Shown: positions 17,708 to 26,051, counted from the first letter of the stretch. The stretch: DNA of 41,668 nucleotides from an uncultured bacterium (GCA_905216195.1 CAJMSX010000032.1:1-41668), one strand, 5' to 3'. The notes: generated from the letters alone by a model not told the origin. Program-made: numbers and translations.

Positions 17708-18163
17708 TCAACAAAGGTAAGTGCATAAAACCTCCAAGGGAGGCGCTTTAATAAGTACAGTGTTATTCACAGGCGGTTCGGCAGCCCGAACAAACGCCCC
17801 TCTATTTTCGACACAAGTATATTTTTCTATACAAATTTCCCAAACAACCGGATGAACATACTTTTCCACCTGAAAATTATCATTAATCCGGTAAAAAATA
17901 TGCTTACCCCCGCAATGGGCGTAAGGGCACCCTTGCTCTATCCCCTTCATCGTACCGGGAGCGGTACGGCTTTGACGACAGGGGGCTTCGGGATTCGATG
18001 CCGCGTGACACCCACAGCTTTTATCTCCTACCTTATCCGGTAACCATTGGATGGACAAGTATTTCCCTCCGCAAGGGGGGCATGAAAACTGGAATACATT
18101 TATTCCCGTCATCGCGACCAACACAACGAAGAGGAAGACAAAATGCCCTATCTTTTTCATCAT
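17708..18163 (-). CDS. Cys-rich secreted protein, HYC_CC_PP-like
   Basis: A protein of about 151 residues with a hydrophobic N-terminal segment (KKIGHFVFLFVVLVAMTGINVF), then many cysteines: FSCPPCGGKYL, KSCGCH, GCPYAHCGGKH and a terminal CTYLC. The order of features (Cys motif after the signal, central Cys pairs, a YRINDNFQVEKY block, then a PP-containing end) resembles HYC_CC_PP family proteins, which sit beside TonB receptors and HMA proteins in Bacteroidetes. It is a divergent member, since HYC is replaced by FSC. The ATG at 18163 is chosen because the TTG at 18181 overlaps the -7 element and the ATG at 18172 falls at the predicted transcription start. First gene of the module; 223 nt without a gene separate it from the receptor. 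Confidence 0.65.
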   Translation of the reverse strand: MMKKIGHFVFLFVVLVAMTGINVFQFSCPPCGGKYLSIQWLPDKVGDKSCGCHAASNPEAPCRQSRTAPGTMKGIEQGCPYAHCGGKHIFYRINDNFQVEKYVHPVVWEICIEKYTCVENRGAFVRAAEPPVNNTVLIKAPPLEVLCTYLC

Positions 18164-18178
18164 ACCGTTCATACCGGA

Positions 18179-18209
18179 CAAATATATCTTTTAATTTCGT
18201 TTCTACAAA
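18179..18209 (-). promoter_or_regulatory. Promoter of the HYC_CC_PP-TonB-HMA module
   Basis: On the minus strand TTTG (18206-18209), 19 nt, TATATTTG (18179-18186): a perfect Bacteroidetes -33/-7 promoter. Transcription would start near 18174, only about 10 nt before the chosen start codon. Confidence 0.75.
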
Positions 18210-18290
18210 AATTCTATAAAATGAAAAATATTTCCAAAGAAGAAAATTGAACTTTTCAATACCCGGCATCGTTTTTATAGGCTATTTTTT

Positions 18291-18298
18291 TATCTTTG
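18291..18298 (+). promoter_or_regulatory. -7 element upstream of the thioredoxin-fold lipoprotein gene
   Basis: TATCTTTG matches TAnnTTTG exactly and lies 35 nt before the ATG at 18333. No clear -33 TTTG is seen at the right distance. Confidence 0.55.
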
Positions 18299-18332
18299 CA
18301 TGCTCACAACTTAATAATTATAATTGAATACC

Positions 18333-19487
18333 ATGATCAAAAATATTTTTCTGGCGGGCCTCCTCGGTATCTTCTTCGGGTCTTGCCAAAATCACAATGT
18401 GGAAATAAAAGGGGAGATCAAAGACGCATCCAAACACAAAGTTTACCTGGAACAAATCAATGTAGATAAAGTGTTGGTGATAGATTCTACCGATACAGAC
18501 CGGAAAGGACGTTTTTCATTTAAACAATCCGTAACCGATCCCACCTTCTATACCATCCGGATCGGAAAAGACGAAACCGTAACCTTACTGGCAGAACCTG
18601 AAAAGACCATCAAAATAGACGGCAGTCTTCCCCAACTCCACACCAATTACTGGATAGAAGGATCGGACGGTTCTTTATGGATAAAATTACTGACTTTTCA
18701 GTTGAATCAGACCAAAAATTCGTTGGATTCCTTACAAAAAGCATACGTTGCTTTACCGGAAGAGAAGCAATACGACGCTCAGCGTCAGTCGCTTTCCGCC
18801 GAATGGGATTCGGTACTGACGAAACAAATCCGTTTTTCCAGAAATTTTATTATTCAGCACGCCATTTCTCCGGCTTCCTACTATGCACTCTATCAAAAGA
18901 TCGGTGATGCGTTTATCCTCACGCCGGAAACGGATTTACAGTCTTTTAAAATCGTCGCTTCTTCGATGAAGGCGATGTATCCCGAATCTCAGTATACCAA
19001 AGCGCTACTAGCACATTACGATCAGATTTCCAAAGACTTACAAAATCGTAAAATACGGGAAATGATCCTCAATTCCGACAATACTTTACCTGCCATTAAA
19101 TTGCCGGACTCCCAAGGGGACTCCATTTCGCTCAGTTCTTTGAGGGGTAAATACATTCTTCTGGATTTCACGGTATTGGGGACCGCCGAAGGAGAAAGTT
19201 ACATCCGTAGTCTCCAGAAGATTTATAATAAATTTCATGCCAAAGGACTGGAAATCTATCAGGTTTGCCTGGACCCCAGTAAATTACTCTGGGAAGAATA
19301 CGTAAAGCGTTACGGTATAAAATGGATTTGTGTAAGGGACGAGGAGGCTTTGCAAAGCCGCATAGCCAAAATGTGGAATGTTCAAAACGTCCCCGCAAAT
19401 TACATCATCAACAAGCAGTACGAAATTATAGGCAAAAATTTAAGTGACAAGCGATTGGAAGATCGTCTGAACGATATTATCAAATAA
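18333..19487 (+). CDS. DUF4369/thioredoxin-fold lipoprotein lacking the CxxC motif
   Basis: A 384-residue predicted lipoprotein (GIFFGSC signal). The ATG at 18333 is preferred to a TTG three codons upstream. Residues about 25-110 match the DUF4369 beta-sandwich found before TlpA-type domains in Bacteroidetes (VEIKGEIKDASKHKVYLEQ). A helical linker follows, then a TlpA/AhpC-like thioredoxin fold (about 250-380; LPAIKLPDSQGDSISLSSLRG ends its first strand pair). Where WCxxC should be, the sequence reads FTVLGTAEGES (about 279-289), with no cysteine, while the cis-Pro region NVPANYIINK is kept. The fold is therefore intact but it cannot act as a dithiol oxidoreductase. It may be a chaperone or binding protein. 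lpxH follows 20 nt downstream. Confidence 0.85.
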   Translation: MIKNIFLAGLLGIFFGSCQNHNVEIKGEIKDASKHKVYLEQINVDKVLVIDSTDTDRKGRFSFKQSVTDPTFYTIRIGKDETVTLLAEPEKTIKIDGSLPQLHTNYWIEGSDGSLWIKLLTFQLNQTKNSLDSLQKAYVALPEEKQYDAQRQSLSAEWDSVLTKQIRFSRNFIIQHAISPASYYALYQKIGDAFILTPETDLQSFKIVASSMKAMYPESQYTKALLAHYDQISKDLQNRKIREMILNSDNTLPAIKLPDSQGDSISLSSLRGKYILLDFTVLGTAEGESYIRSLQKIYNKFHAKGLEIYQVCLDPSKLLWEEYVKRYGIKWICVRDEEALQSRIAKMWNVQNVPANYIINKQYEIIGKNLSDKRLEDRLNDIIK

Positions 19488-19507
19488 TACCTTTTCAGCA
19501 AGGCATA

Positions 19508-20278
19508 ATGAAAGAATATACTCCCGATAAAAAAGCGTATTTTATTTCAGATGCCCATCTGGGAGCATCGGCCTTGACGAATAACCGGGAAAGAGAAATC
19601 AAATTGGTCGCCTGGCTGGATTCCATCCAAAGCGATTGTTCTACTTTGTTTTTACTGGGGGATATTTTCGATTTTTGGTTCGAATACAAAAAAGCGGTTC
19701 CTAAAGGTTTCGTCAGGTTCCTGGCTAAAATTTGTGAGTTTACCGATCAGGGAATAGAAGTCCATTTCTTTACCGGAAATCACGATATTTGGGCCTTTGA
19801 TTACCTCCGGAAGGAATGCGGGATGATCGTCCATACCCGGGACACCGTTTTTTCTCTCAACGGTAAAAAATTCTATATAGGCCACGGAGACGGTTTAGAC
19901 CCCAAAGACAAAGGCTTTTTATTTATCCGGCGCATATTCCATAACCGTTTTTTACAACGTTGTTTTCGCTGGGTACATCCGGACTTGGGTATCGCTCTTG
20001 CTCTGAAATGGTCGTCTCATTCCCGCCTGCAGGGTAGCGGACAGGTTGAAGCCGATGAATACCGGGGTTCCGAGCAGGAAGACATCGAAATCTTTTGCCG
20101 GGAAAAACTGAAAAACGAACACTTCGACTATTTCGTTTTCGGCCACAGGCACTTTCCTCTGGATATTCGTCTCTCGGAAAATAGTCGTTACATCAATACC
20201 GGAGACTGGATTACCTGGTACAGTTATGCGTTTTTCGACGGTGAGAAGATGAACCTGAAGATATTATCCAAGCAATAA
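19508..20278 (+). CDS. lpxH: UDP-2,3-diacylglucosamine diphosphatase (LpxH)
   Basis: A 256-residue calcineurin-like phosphoesterase of the LpxH type, which hydrolyses UDP-2,3-diacylglucosamine to lipid X and UMP in lipid A synthesis at the inner membrane. Metal-binding motifs are all present and in order: SDAHLG (Asp15, His17), LLGDIFDFWFEY, TGNHDIW, GHGDGLDPKD and FGHRHFP. Length and the DFWFEY signature fit LpxH better than generic metallophosphatases. It follows the lipoprotein gene closely and precedes comM by 60 nt. Confidence 0.9.
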   Translation: MKEYTPDKKAYFISDAHLGASALTNNREREIKLVAWLDSIQSDCSTLFLLGDIFDFWFEYKKAVPKGFVRFLAKICEFTDQGIEVHFFTGNHDIWAFDYLRKECGMIVHTRDTVFSLNGKKFYIGHGDGLDPKDKGFLFIRRIFHNRFLQRCFRWVHPDLGIALALKWSSHSRLQGSGQVEADEYRGSEQEDIEIFCREKLKNEHFDYFVFGHRHFPLDIRLSENSRYINTGDWITWYSYAFFDGEKMNLKILSKQ

Positions 20279-20338
20279 ACTTGTTTAGGTGTTAAAAAAA
20301 TCTTAACTTACTTACGCGATTCATTAAATCCGATAAGT

Positions 20339-21877
20339 ATGTTAGTAAAAATTTACGGGGGTGCTGTCAACGGCATCGAAGCCACGACCATTACCATTGA
20401 GGTCAATATATTGTGGGGAGCGAAATTTATTATCGTCGGTCTTCCGGATAATGCCGTCAAAGAAAGTCAGCAGCGGATCGATTCCGCTCTCCGGGAAATA
20501 GGTTCCCGCATTCCCGGTAAAAGAATAGTAATCAATATGGCTCCCGCAGATGTAAAAAAAGAAGGCTCTGCCTACGATCTCCCTTTAGCCATCGGTATCT
20601 TAGCCGCTAATGAAGAAATTCCCGATTTACAGCTGAAAAAATACGTCATCATGGGAGAACTATCCCTGGACGGGAGCCTGGTACCGGTAAAAGGCGTATT
20701 ACCTATCGCCATCAATGCTCAAACGGAAGGTTTTAAAAATATGATCGTTCCGTTTGAGAATGCCAACGAAGCCTCGGCTGTCGACGGTATAGACATTTTC
20801 GGTTTCCGGCATCTGAAAGAAGTCGTTTCTTTTCTAAAACAGGAGAGTCGCGTTTCTCCCGTCGTCTTTCATCCCGTAGAAAATTCGCAATTCCCGGCCG
20901 ATCTTACTTTTTTCGACTTTAAAGACGTCAAGGGACAAGAAAATGTGAAACGGGCCATGGAAGTTGCTGCTGCCGGAGGACACAATCTCTTAATGGTGGG
21001 TCCTCCGGGAAGCGGCAAAACCATGCTAGCCCGCCGGCTGCCCGGCATTCTTCCTCCCATGACCGCCGAGGAATCGTTAGAAACGACTAAAATCCATTCC
21101 GTTGCAGGGATTTTACAACGAAACAGTTCGCTTATCACCATGCGTCCCTTCCGGGCTCCTCACCATACCATTTCCGACATTGCCCTGATCGGAGGCGGTT
21201 CTTTTCCCAAGCCCGGAGAAATATCGCTGGCTTGTAACGGAGTGCTTTTTCTGGATGAATTACCGGAGTTCAAAAGGTCTGCTTTAGAAGTGATGCGTCA
21301 GCCTTTGGAAGACCGCAAAATCACCATCAGCCGCGCCAGGTCCAGTGTAAATTATCCGGCTAATTTTATGCTCATTGCATCGATGAACCCCTGTCCGTGC
21401 GGCTACTATAACCATCCTTCCAAAGAATGCAGCTGTTCAGGAGGAGTCCGGCAGCGGTATCTTTCTAAAATTTCCGGGCCTCTTCTGGACCGGATCGATA
21501 TTCACATCGAAGTAATTCCGGTCGAACTGGAAAAAATGACCGGTATACAGGAAGCCGAAGGCAGCGAAATTATCCGAAAACGGGTGATAAAGGCCCGAAA
21601 AATTCAAAACGAGCGTTTCCGGCATTACTCCGGCATTCACTGTAATGCCCAAATGAATTCCGCCTTACTGAAGAAATTTTGTCCTTTGAACAGCAGATGT
21701 ATTTCCTTATTGAAGTTAGCGATGCAAAGATTCGGGCTTTCGGCCCGGGCGTATGACCGCATCATCAAATTGTCCCGTACGATCGCCGACCTGGCCGGCC
21801 ATGAAAATATTTTACCGGAATACATTGCAGAAGCCATTCAATACCGAAGCCTGGACCGGGAAGGTTGGGGTAAATAA
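20339..21877 (+). CDS. comM: YifB/ComM-family Mg-chelatase-like AAA+ ATPase
   Basis: A 512-residue protein of the YifB/ComM family. Residues 1-170 form the Lon-S5-like N-terminal domain (EVNILWGAKFIIVGLPDNAVKES is its start). The AAA+ Mg-chelatase-like core has Walker A GPPGSGKT (221-228), Walker B GVLFLDELPEF, a CPCGYYNHPSKEC zinc-like insert and sensor regions, followed by the Mg_chelatase_C domain. ComM is a hexameric helicase that promotes branch migration of recombination intermediates during natural transformation in Gammaproteobacteria. The homologues are widespread, so a general DNA-processing role is likely here. It ends 12 nt from the convergent ppa gene. Confidence 0.92.
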   Translation: MLVKIYGGAVNGIEATTITIEVNILWGAKFIIVGLPDNAVKESQQRIDSALREIGSRIPGKRIVINMAPADVKKEGSAYDLPLAIGILAANEEIPDLQLKKYVIMGELSLDGSLVPVKGVLPIAINAQTEGFKNMIVPFENANEASAVDGIDIFGFRHLKEVVSFLKQESRVSPVVFHPVENSQFPADLTFFDFKDVKGQENVKRAMEVAAAGGHNLLMVGPPGSGKTMLARRLPGILPPMTAEESLETTKIHSVAGILQRNSSLITMRPFRAPHHTISDIALIGGGSFPKPGEISLACNGVLFLDELPEFKRSALEVMRQPLEDRKITISRARSSVNYPANFMLIASMNPCPCGYYNHPSKECSCSGGVRQRYLSKISGPLLDRIDIHIEVIPVELEKMTGIQEAEGSEIIRKRVIKARKIQNERFRHYSGIHCNAQMNSALLKKFCPLNSRCISLLKLAMQRFGLSARAYDRIIKLSRTIADLAGHENILPEYIAEAIQYRSLDREGWGK

Positions 21878-21900
21878 AAACCGGATATTTTATACCCGGC
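21871..21900 (-). terminator. Rho-independent terminator of the grpE-ppa gene cluster, overlapping the ppa stop codon
   Basis: On the minus strand GCCGGGTAT, a short A-rich loop, ATCCGG and then TTTTTATTT. The paired CCGG arms are at 21881-21884 and 21896-21899, with one mismatch inside. The ppa stop codon (21890-21892) lies inside the hairpin, so the last codons of ppa form one arm. Confidence 0.7.
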
Positions 21901-22561
21901 TTAAAATATCTTCCAATCCCTCGAAATGATTCTTATAATCTTCCAGGCTTCTGCGAATGACCTCGTGAGCTTCTTCTTTTCCGTAAACCGAAGCGATTTC
22001 CACTTTCCGGTCCATACCCGGCATATCTTTATAAGTCAAAAAATAATGCTTCAACCGATCTACAATCACCGGAGGAAGTTCGGAAATATCATTATATACA
22101 TGATAGGTGGCATCATGCCTCAATACGGCAATAATCTTATCATCGGCCTCTTTACCGTCCAGCATCCTGAATCCTCCGATCGGCCGTACCCGGGCAATGA
22201 TATCTCCATGGGCAATCGTACGTTCGGTAAGTACACAGATATCCAAAGGATCGCTATCCCCTGCAATATCGGTACGTTGGGTTTGTTCCATACAATATTG
22301 AGCAACCAAATCCCCGCAATAGCTCTGAGGGATGAAGCCGTAAAGCGCCGGTACTACGTTGGAATATTTCTGAGGCCGGTCGATCTTAATGTAACCGCTG
22401 ACCTTATCCAATTCATATTTTACGGTATCCGTAGGCACCATTTCTATAAAGGCCGTCAACACTTCAGGCGCTTCATCTCCCACCTCCAAACCGTGCCAGG
22501 GATGAGATTTATATCGCAATCCCATCAAACGGGCTATCGGATCATTAATTTTATTTCCCAT
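21890..22561 (-). CDS. ppa: Inorganic pyrophosphatase, family I
   Basis: A 223-residue soluble enzyme that hydrolyses pyrophosphate to phosphate and pulls biosynthetic reactions forward. The family I signature DSDPLDICV is present with metal-binding Asp102, Asp104 and Asp107, along with KYELDKVSGYIKIDR, YGFIPQSYC and a C-terminal KVEIASVYGKEEA. It is a little longer than E. coli Ppa (about 175 residues), with an N-terminal extension that is common in Bacteroidetes. It lies 40 nt downstream of gmhA on the same strand and is the last gene of the cluster. Confidence 0.93.
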   Translation of the reverse strand: MGNKINDPIARLMGLRYKSHPWHGLEVGDEAPEVLTAFIEMVPTDTVKYELDKVSGYIKIDRPQKYSNVVPALYGFIPQSYCGDLVAQYCMEQTQRTDIAGDSDPLDICVLTERTIAHGDIIARVRPIGGFRMLDGKEADDKIIAVLRHDATYHVYNDISELPPVIVDRLKHYFLTYKDMPGMDRKVEIASVYGKEEAHEVIRRSLEDYKNHFEGLEDILSRV

Positions 22562-22601
22562 ACTATTATTTTGTTCGTATTTCTCTTTTCCGGCAGGGAA
22601 A

Positions 22602-23192
22602 TCAAAATCCCAATTGATTTTCTATATATTGGATCCATATATGGATGATTTTTATATGAATCTCCTGTATGCGGTCCGAATAAGCGTTCCAGGGAACCAC
22701 TACACAAACGTCACATACGTTTTTCAATTTCCCTCCGTCTTTACCCGTCAAACCGATCACTTTCATCCCTTGGGCACGGGCGGCTTGTACCGCATGCAGT
22801 ATATTCGTTGAATTTCCGGAAGTACTGATGACCAGCAATACGTCTCCGGGATTCCCCACTGCTTCGACATACTTTGAAAAAACGAAATCAAATCCGTAAT
22901 CATTGCCGACACAGGTAAGGTGGGAAGGATCGGCTATAGCAACCGCAGGCAAAGCGGGACGACTGTTCCGGAAACGTCCGCTCAATTCTTCAGCAAAATG
23001 CATGGCATCACACAAAGATCCTCCGTTACCGCAACTGAGTATTTTCCTTTCTTTCCGAAGGGATTCCACCAGTATCTCACCGGCTTGCCGTATCCTTTCG
23101 ATATTTTTATCTTCAGCCACAAACTCTTCCAAAACCCGCCGGGCTTCTTCAAAACTATTTCGAATCAAATCCATATCTTCTATTTTTTCCAT
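22602..23192 (-). CDS. gmhA: D-sedoheptulose-7-phosphate isomerase (GmhA)
   Basis: A 196-residue SIS-domain protein, close to E. coli GmhA along its length. It converts sedoheptulose-7-P to D-glycero-D-manno-heptose-7-P, the first step of ADP-heptose synthesis for LPS core. Shared blocks are LSCGNGGSLCDAMHFAEELSGRFR, of which CGNGGS binds the phosphate, then CVGNDYGFDFVFSKYVEA, ISTSGNS, VIGLTGKDGG and DRIQEIHIKIIHIWIQ. The ATG at 23192 overlaps the end of oxyR by 13 nt, suggesting translational coupling. An alternative start six codons later (23174, MDLIRN) matches the E. coli N-terminus equally well and would avoid the overlap. Confidence 0.92.
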   Translation of the reverse strand: MEKIEDMDLIRNSFEEARRVLEEFVAEDKNIERIRQAGEILVESLRKERKILSCGNGGSLCDAMHFAEELSGRFRNSRPALPAVAIADPSHLTCVGNDYGFDFVFSKYVEAVGNPGDVLLVISTSGNSTNILHAVQAARAQGMKVIGLTGKDGGKLKNVCDVCVVVPWNAYSDRIQEIHIKIIHIWIQYIENQLGF

Positions 23193-24124
23193 TCGACCAC
23201 TCTACCGCGTCCTTTTTCCAGCATATCTTCCGGTAATACCGCCCGGATTTCCTGACACAATAAATCGATCAACTTATGTTTGGTATAATAGCGCGAATAA
23301 ATCACACTTACTTCGCGCAAAGGTACGGGAGAAGCGAACCTACGGACCTGACTCTTTCGCCCTTCATCCATATATTGCAAAGCCAATTGAGGAATCAGGG
23401 TGAATCCTCCTTCCCGGTCTACGATTTTCATCAAAGTTTCCAAAGAATTACTTTCGAAATCAAAAGGTAAATTCTTATGCTGTCTCCCCTTCATTTCACA
23501 CAAATTAATCACTTGATCCCGGAAGCAATGACCGTCGCCCAACATCCAGATTTCAGGAGTGGCAATATCGGCTACATCGATTTCCTGTTTCTGCAGTAAA
23601 GCGTGACCCGGACAGGCATAGACCAGCATCTCTTCATAAAATACCGGTTTTTCTATGATTTTTTCATCGCGATAAGGCGTTACAAAAATTCCCACATCCA
23701 GCGCATCCCTTTTTAAGCGCAAAATGATTTCTTCCGAAACCAATTCTTCCACTTCGATTTTTACCGCCGGATATTTTCGTACGTAATCTCCGATAAATAT
23801 AGGAAGCAGGTAAGGGGCCAGAGTAGGAATAATACCGATCTTGAGAGTCCCCTCCACTTGTTGTTTATCCTCTGCAATGATTTCTTTTATCCGCTGAGTA
23901 GAAGATAAAACGATCCGCGCCTGTGTAATCAGACGTGCACCGATATCCGTAGGCACCACAGGTTGACGGCTACGGTCGAATATAACTACTCCCAAATCGT
24001 CTTCCAGCTTCTTGATTTGCATACTTAAAGTCGGCTGGGTGACAAAACATTTCTCAGCCGCAGCGGCGAAATGCCTGCAGTCGTCTACAGCCACAATATA
24101 TTCCAGTTGAGTGAGAGTAATCAC
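23180..24124 (-). CDS. oxyR: Hydrogen peroxide-sensing LysR-type regulator OxyR
   Basis: A 314-residue LysR-family activator. The N-terminal winged HTH (TLTQLEYIVAVDDCRHFAAA, then CFVTQPTLSMQIKKLEDDLG) is followed by the two-lobed regulatory domain. The redox pair of OxyR is present: GDGHCFRDQVINLC, with Cys200 and Cys209 in the same spacing as E. coli Cys199/Cys208. This distinguishes it from other LysR regulators. In Bacteroides, OxyR induces catalase, alkyl hydroperoxide reductase and Dps. It starts 21 nt after the dnaJ stop on the same strand, so it may be co-expressed with the chaperone genes. Confidence 0.93.
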   Translation of the reverse strand: MITLTQLEYIVAVDDCRHFAAAAEKCFVTQPTLSMQIKKLEDDLGVVIFDRSRQPVVPTDIGARLITQARIVLSSTQRIKEIIAEDKQQVEGTLKIGIIPTLAPYLLPIFIGDYVRKYPAVKIEVEELVSEEIILRLKRDALDVGIFVTPYRDEKIIEKPVFYEEMLVYACPGHALLQKQEIDVADIATPEIWMLGDGHCFRDQVINLCEMKGRQHKNLPFDFESNSLETLMKIVDREGGFTLIPQLALQYMDEGRKSQVRRFASPVPLREVSVIYSRYYTKHKLIDLLCQEIRAVLPEDMLEKGRGRVVEWKK

Positions 24125-24145
24125 ATCGCTTCCTTTTAATTCTCT

Positions 24146-25291
24146 TTATTCAAAGAAATCTTTTACTTTCTTAAAGAATCCCGTTTTCTCTTCCTCTTTG
24201 ACAGGACTGAAAAAATCGTAATCTTTCAGTTTTTCAATCACTTTCTTATCCTCCTTGGACAAGGATTTCGGTATCCAAACATTTATTTTCACCAGCAAGT
24301 CTCCTTTTCCGTATCCGTTGATGTCGGGTAAGCCTTTTCCCCTTAAACGAAGAATTTTCCCGGGTTGGGTTCCCGATTCTATTTTCACCTTCACCTTTCC
24401 CTCCAAAGTCGGAATTTCTGCCGAATCTCCCAGTACAGCCTGGGGAAAACTGATAAATGCATTATACAACAAATCATTGCCGTCCCTCAGTAACTGGGCA
24501 TGTTCTTCTTCTTCCACCAACACAATCAAATCGCCGTCTATCCCTCCTCTCCGGGCAGCATTTCCTTTACCGCTTAAAGACAATTGCATACCGTCAGCTA
24601 CACCTGCCGGAATATTCAAAGAAATCACCTCTTCTGACAATAGTACGCCTTCCCCGTTACAATAGGAACATCTCTCATTGATAATTTTTCCTTCCCCTTC
24701 GCAAGTCGGGCAGGTCGATGTAGTTTGCATCGCACCCAAAATAGTATTCTGTACCCGGGTGATCTGTCCCGTTCCGTTGCAAGTGGTACAGGTAGAATAA
24801 GAACTTCCGTTCTTCGCTCCCGTCCCCCGGCAATGAGAACAAGCCGTGTATTTCTTTACCTTGATTTTTTTCTCTACCCCGCTCGCTATTTCTTCCAACG
24901 TCAATTTTACCTTTACCCGCAGGTTGGTGCCCCGATTCACCCGCCGGGAACGATGCCCTCCGCCGCCAAAACCGCCGAAACCGCCAAAGTTTCCGAATAT
25001 ATCCCCGAAATGAGCAAAAATGTCATCCATACTCATTCCTCCGCCAAAACCTCCGGCGCCTCCTCCGAGACCGGCATGCCCAAACTGATCGTACCTCCTC
25101 CGTTTTTCTTCATTACTCAACACATCGTATGCTTCCGCCGCTTCTTTAAACTTTTCTTCCGCCTCTTTATTTCCCGGATTTTTATCGGGATGATATTGCA
25201 GGGCCAGTTTCCGATAAGCTTTTTTTATTTCCGCAGCACCGGCATTTTTGGACACACCCAACACTTCATAGTAATCTCTTTTTCCTGCCAT
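24146..25291 (-). CDS. dnaJ: Chaperone protein DnaJ
   Basis: A 381-residue type I Hsp40. The J domain (residues 4-68) has the HPD motif at 34-36 that stimulates DnaK. A Gly/Phe-rich region (about 75-125) follows, then a zinc-binding domain with four CxxCxGxG-type repeats (CSHCRGTG, CTTCNGTG, CPTCEGEG, CSYCNGEG) and the substrate-binding C-terminal domains (LRLRGKGLPDINGYGKGDLL). Full length and intact. It lies 89 nt downstream of grpE in the same direction. dnaK is not in the window. Confidence 0.97.
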   Translation of the reverse strand: MAGKRDYYEVLGVSKNAGAAEIKKAYRKLALQYHPDKNPGNKEAEEKFKEAAEAYDVLSNEEKRRRYDQFGHAGLGGGAGGFGGGMSMDDIFAHFGDIFGNFGGFGGFGGGGHRSRRVNRGTNLRVKVKLTLEEIASGVEKKIKVKKYTACSHCRGTGAKNGSSYSTCTTCNGTGQITRVQNTILGAMQTTSTCPTCEGEGKIINERCSYCNGEGVLLSEEVISLNIPAGVADGMQLSLSGKGNAARRGGIDGDLIVLVEEEEHAQLLRDGNDLLYNAFISFPQAVLGDSAEIPTLEGKVKVKIESGTQPGKILRLRGKGLPDINGYGKGDLLVKINVWIPKSLSKEDKKVIEKLKDYDFFSPVKEEEKTGFFKKVKDFFE

Positions 25292-25380
25292 CTTATTTAT
25301 TTTAGCTATTTAAAGCGTCATGGCGATTTTTCCAAACCGCCACAACAACTTTGAATATGTATCTTTACTTTTACCGATGA

Positions 25381-25980
25381 TCACTCACCGACAACCACTT
25401 TTGCAAATCGCACAACTTTATCATTCAGCATATATCCCTTCTGGATACAATCCACCACTTTCCCTTTCAATTCCTCCGTAGGAGCAGGGATTTTCGTCAC
25501 AGCTTCATGTACGTCCGTATCAAAATCACTATTGGTACAAGGGATTTCCTTCACTCCGTTCTGGGTGAGAAAGTCTTTAAAATTAGAATATATCAATTCG
25601 ACCCCTTTCCGGATAGCTTCTATATCATTGGATTTTTCCATACTGGCCAAGGCCCGTTCAAAATTATCGACTACCGGCAAGATCCGGATTAAAATCTCTT
25701 CGCCCGCATTCTTCATCAACTCCATTTTCTCTTTCAGGGTGCGTTTCCGGTAATTGTCAAACTCAGCAGAAAGCCGAAGATATTTATCGTTCATTTCTAC
25801 TAATTTCAAACCCAGTTCTTCCAGTTGGCTTTCTTTTTCGTCTTTTTTTTCTTCTTTCTTTTGAGCAGTTTTTTTATCGGCTTCCGGAACTTCTTCTTTT
25901 TCTTTTCCGGCAGCCAAATCTTTATCTACGGCTTCTTTTTCTTCATCTGCCCGAACCGTTTTCTCTTTCTTCTCAGTCAT
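25381..25980 (-). CDS. grpE: Nucleotide exchange factor GrpE
   Basis: A 199-residue GrpE, the ADP-release factor of DnaK. The first 55 residues are very rich in Glu and Lys, partly unstructured, and lead into the long helix (LGLKLVEMNDKYLRLSAEFDNYRKR). The C-terminal beta domain carries the family signature VDNFERAL with VHEAVTKIPAP and VVDCIQKGYMLNDKVVRFAKVVV. It is the first gene of the grpE-dnaJ-oxyR-gmhA-ppa cluster, with a canonical promoter about 40 nt upstream. Confidence 0.96.
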   Translation of the reverse strand: MTEKKEKTVRADEEKEAVDKDLAAGKEKEEVPEADKKTAQKKEEKKDEKESQLEELGLKLVEMNDKYLRLSAEFDNYRKRTLKEKMELMKNAGEEILIRILPVVDNFERALASMEKSNDIEAIRKGVELIYSNFKDFLTQNGVKEIPCTNSDFDTDVHEAVTKIPAPTEELKGKVVDCIQKGYMLNDKVVRFAKVVVGE

Positions 25981-26019
25981 ATCCTCTATTTATTAATTAC
26001 TACTAGCGATTAACCGTAA

Positions 26020-26051
26020 CAAAATTAAGCAAAATCTTTGCCATTCCCAAA
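26020..26051 (-). promoter_or_regulatory. Promoter of grpE
   Basis: On the minus strand TTTG (26048-26051), 20 nt, TAATTTTG (26020-26027): a perfect Bacteroidetes -33/-7 promoter, ahead of grpE. Its -33 element touches the foot of the radC terminator. Confidence 0.8.

Noticed and set aside
21926..22648. 240-codon plus-strand ORF antisense to ppa
   Set aside because: It mirrors the pyrophosphatase gene, has no family features and crosses the ppa-gmhA junction.
22903..23403. 166-codon plus-strand ORF antisense to gmhA and oxyR
   Set aside because: Both overlapped genes are convincingly coding on the minus strand.
24725..25354. 209-codon plus-strand ORF antisense to dnaJ
   Set aside because: The minus strand encodes an intact DnaJ with all motifs; the antisense product is a compositional shadow rich in Phe, Ser and Arg.
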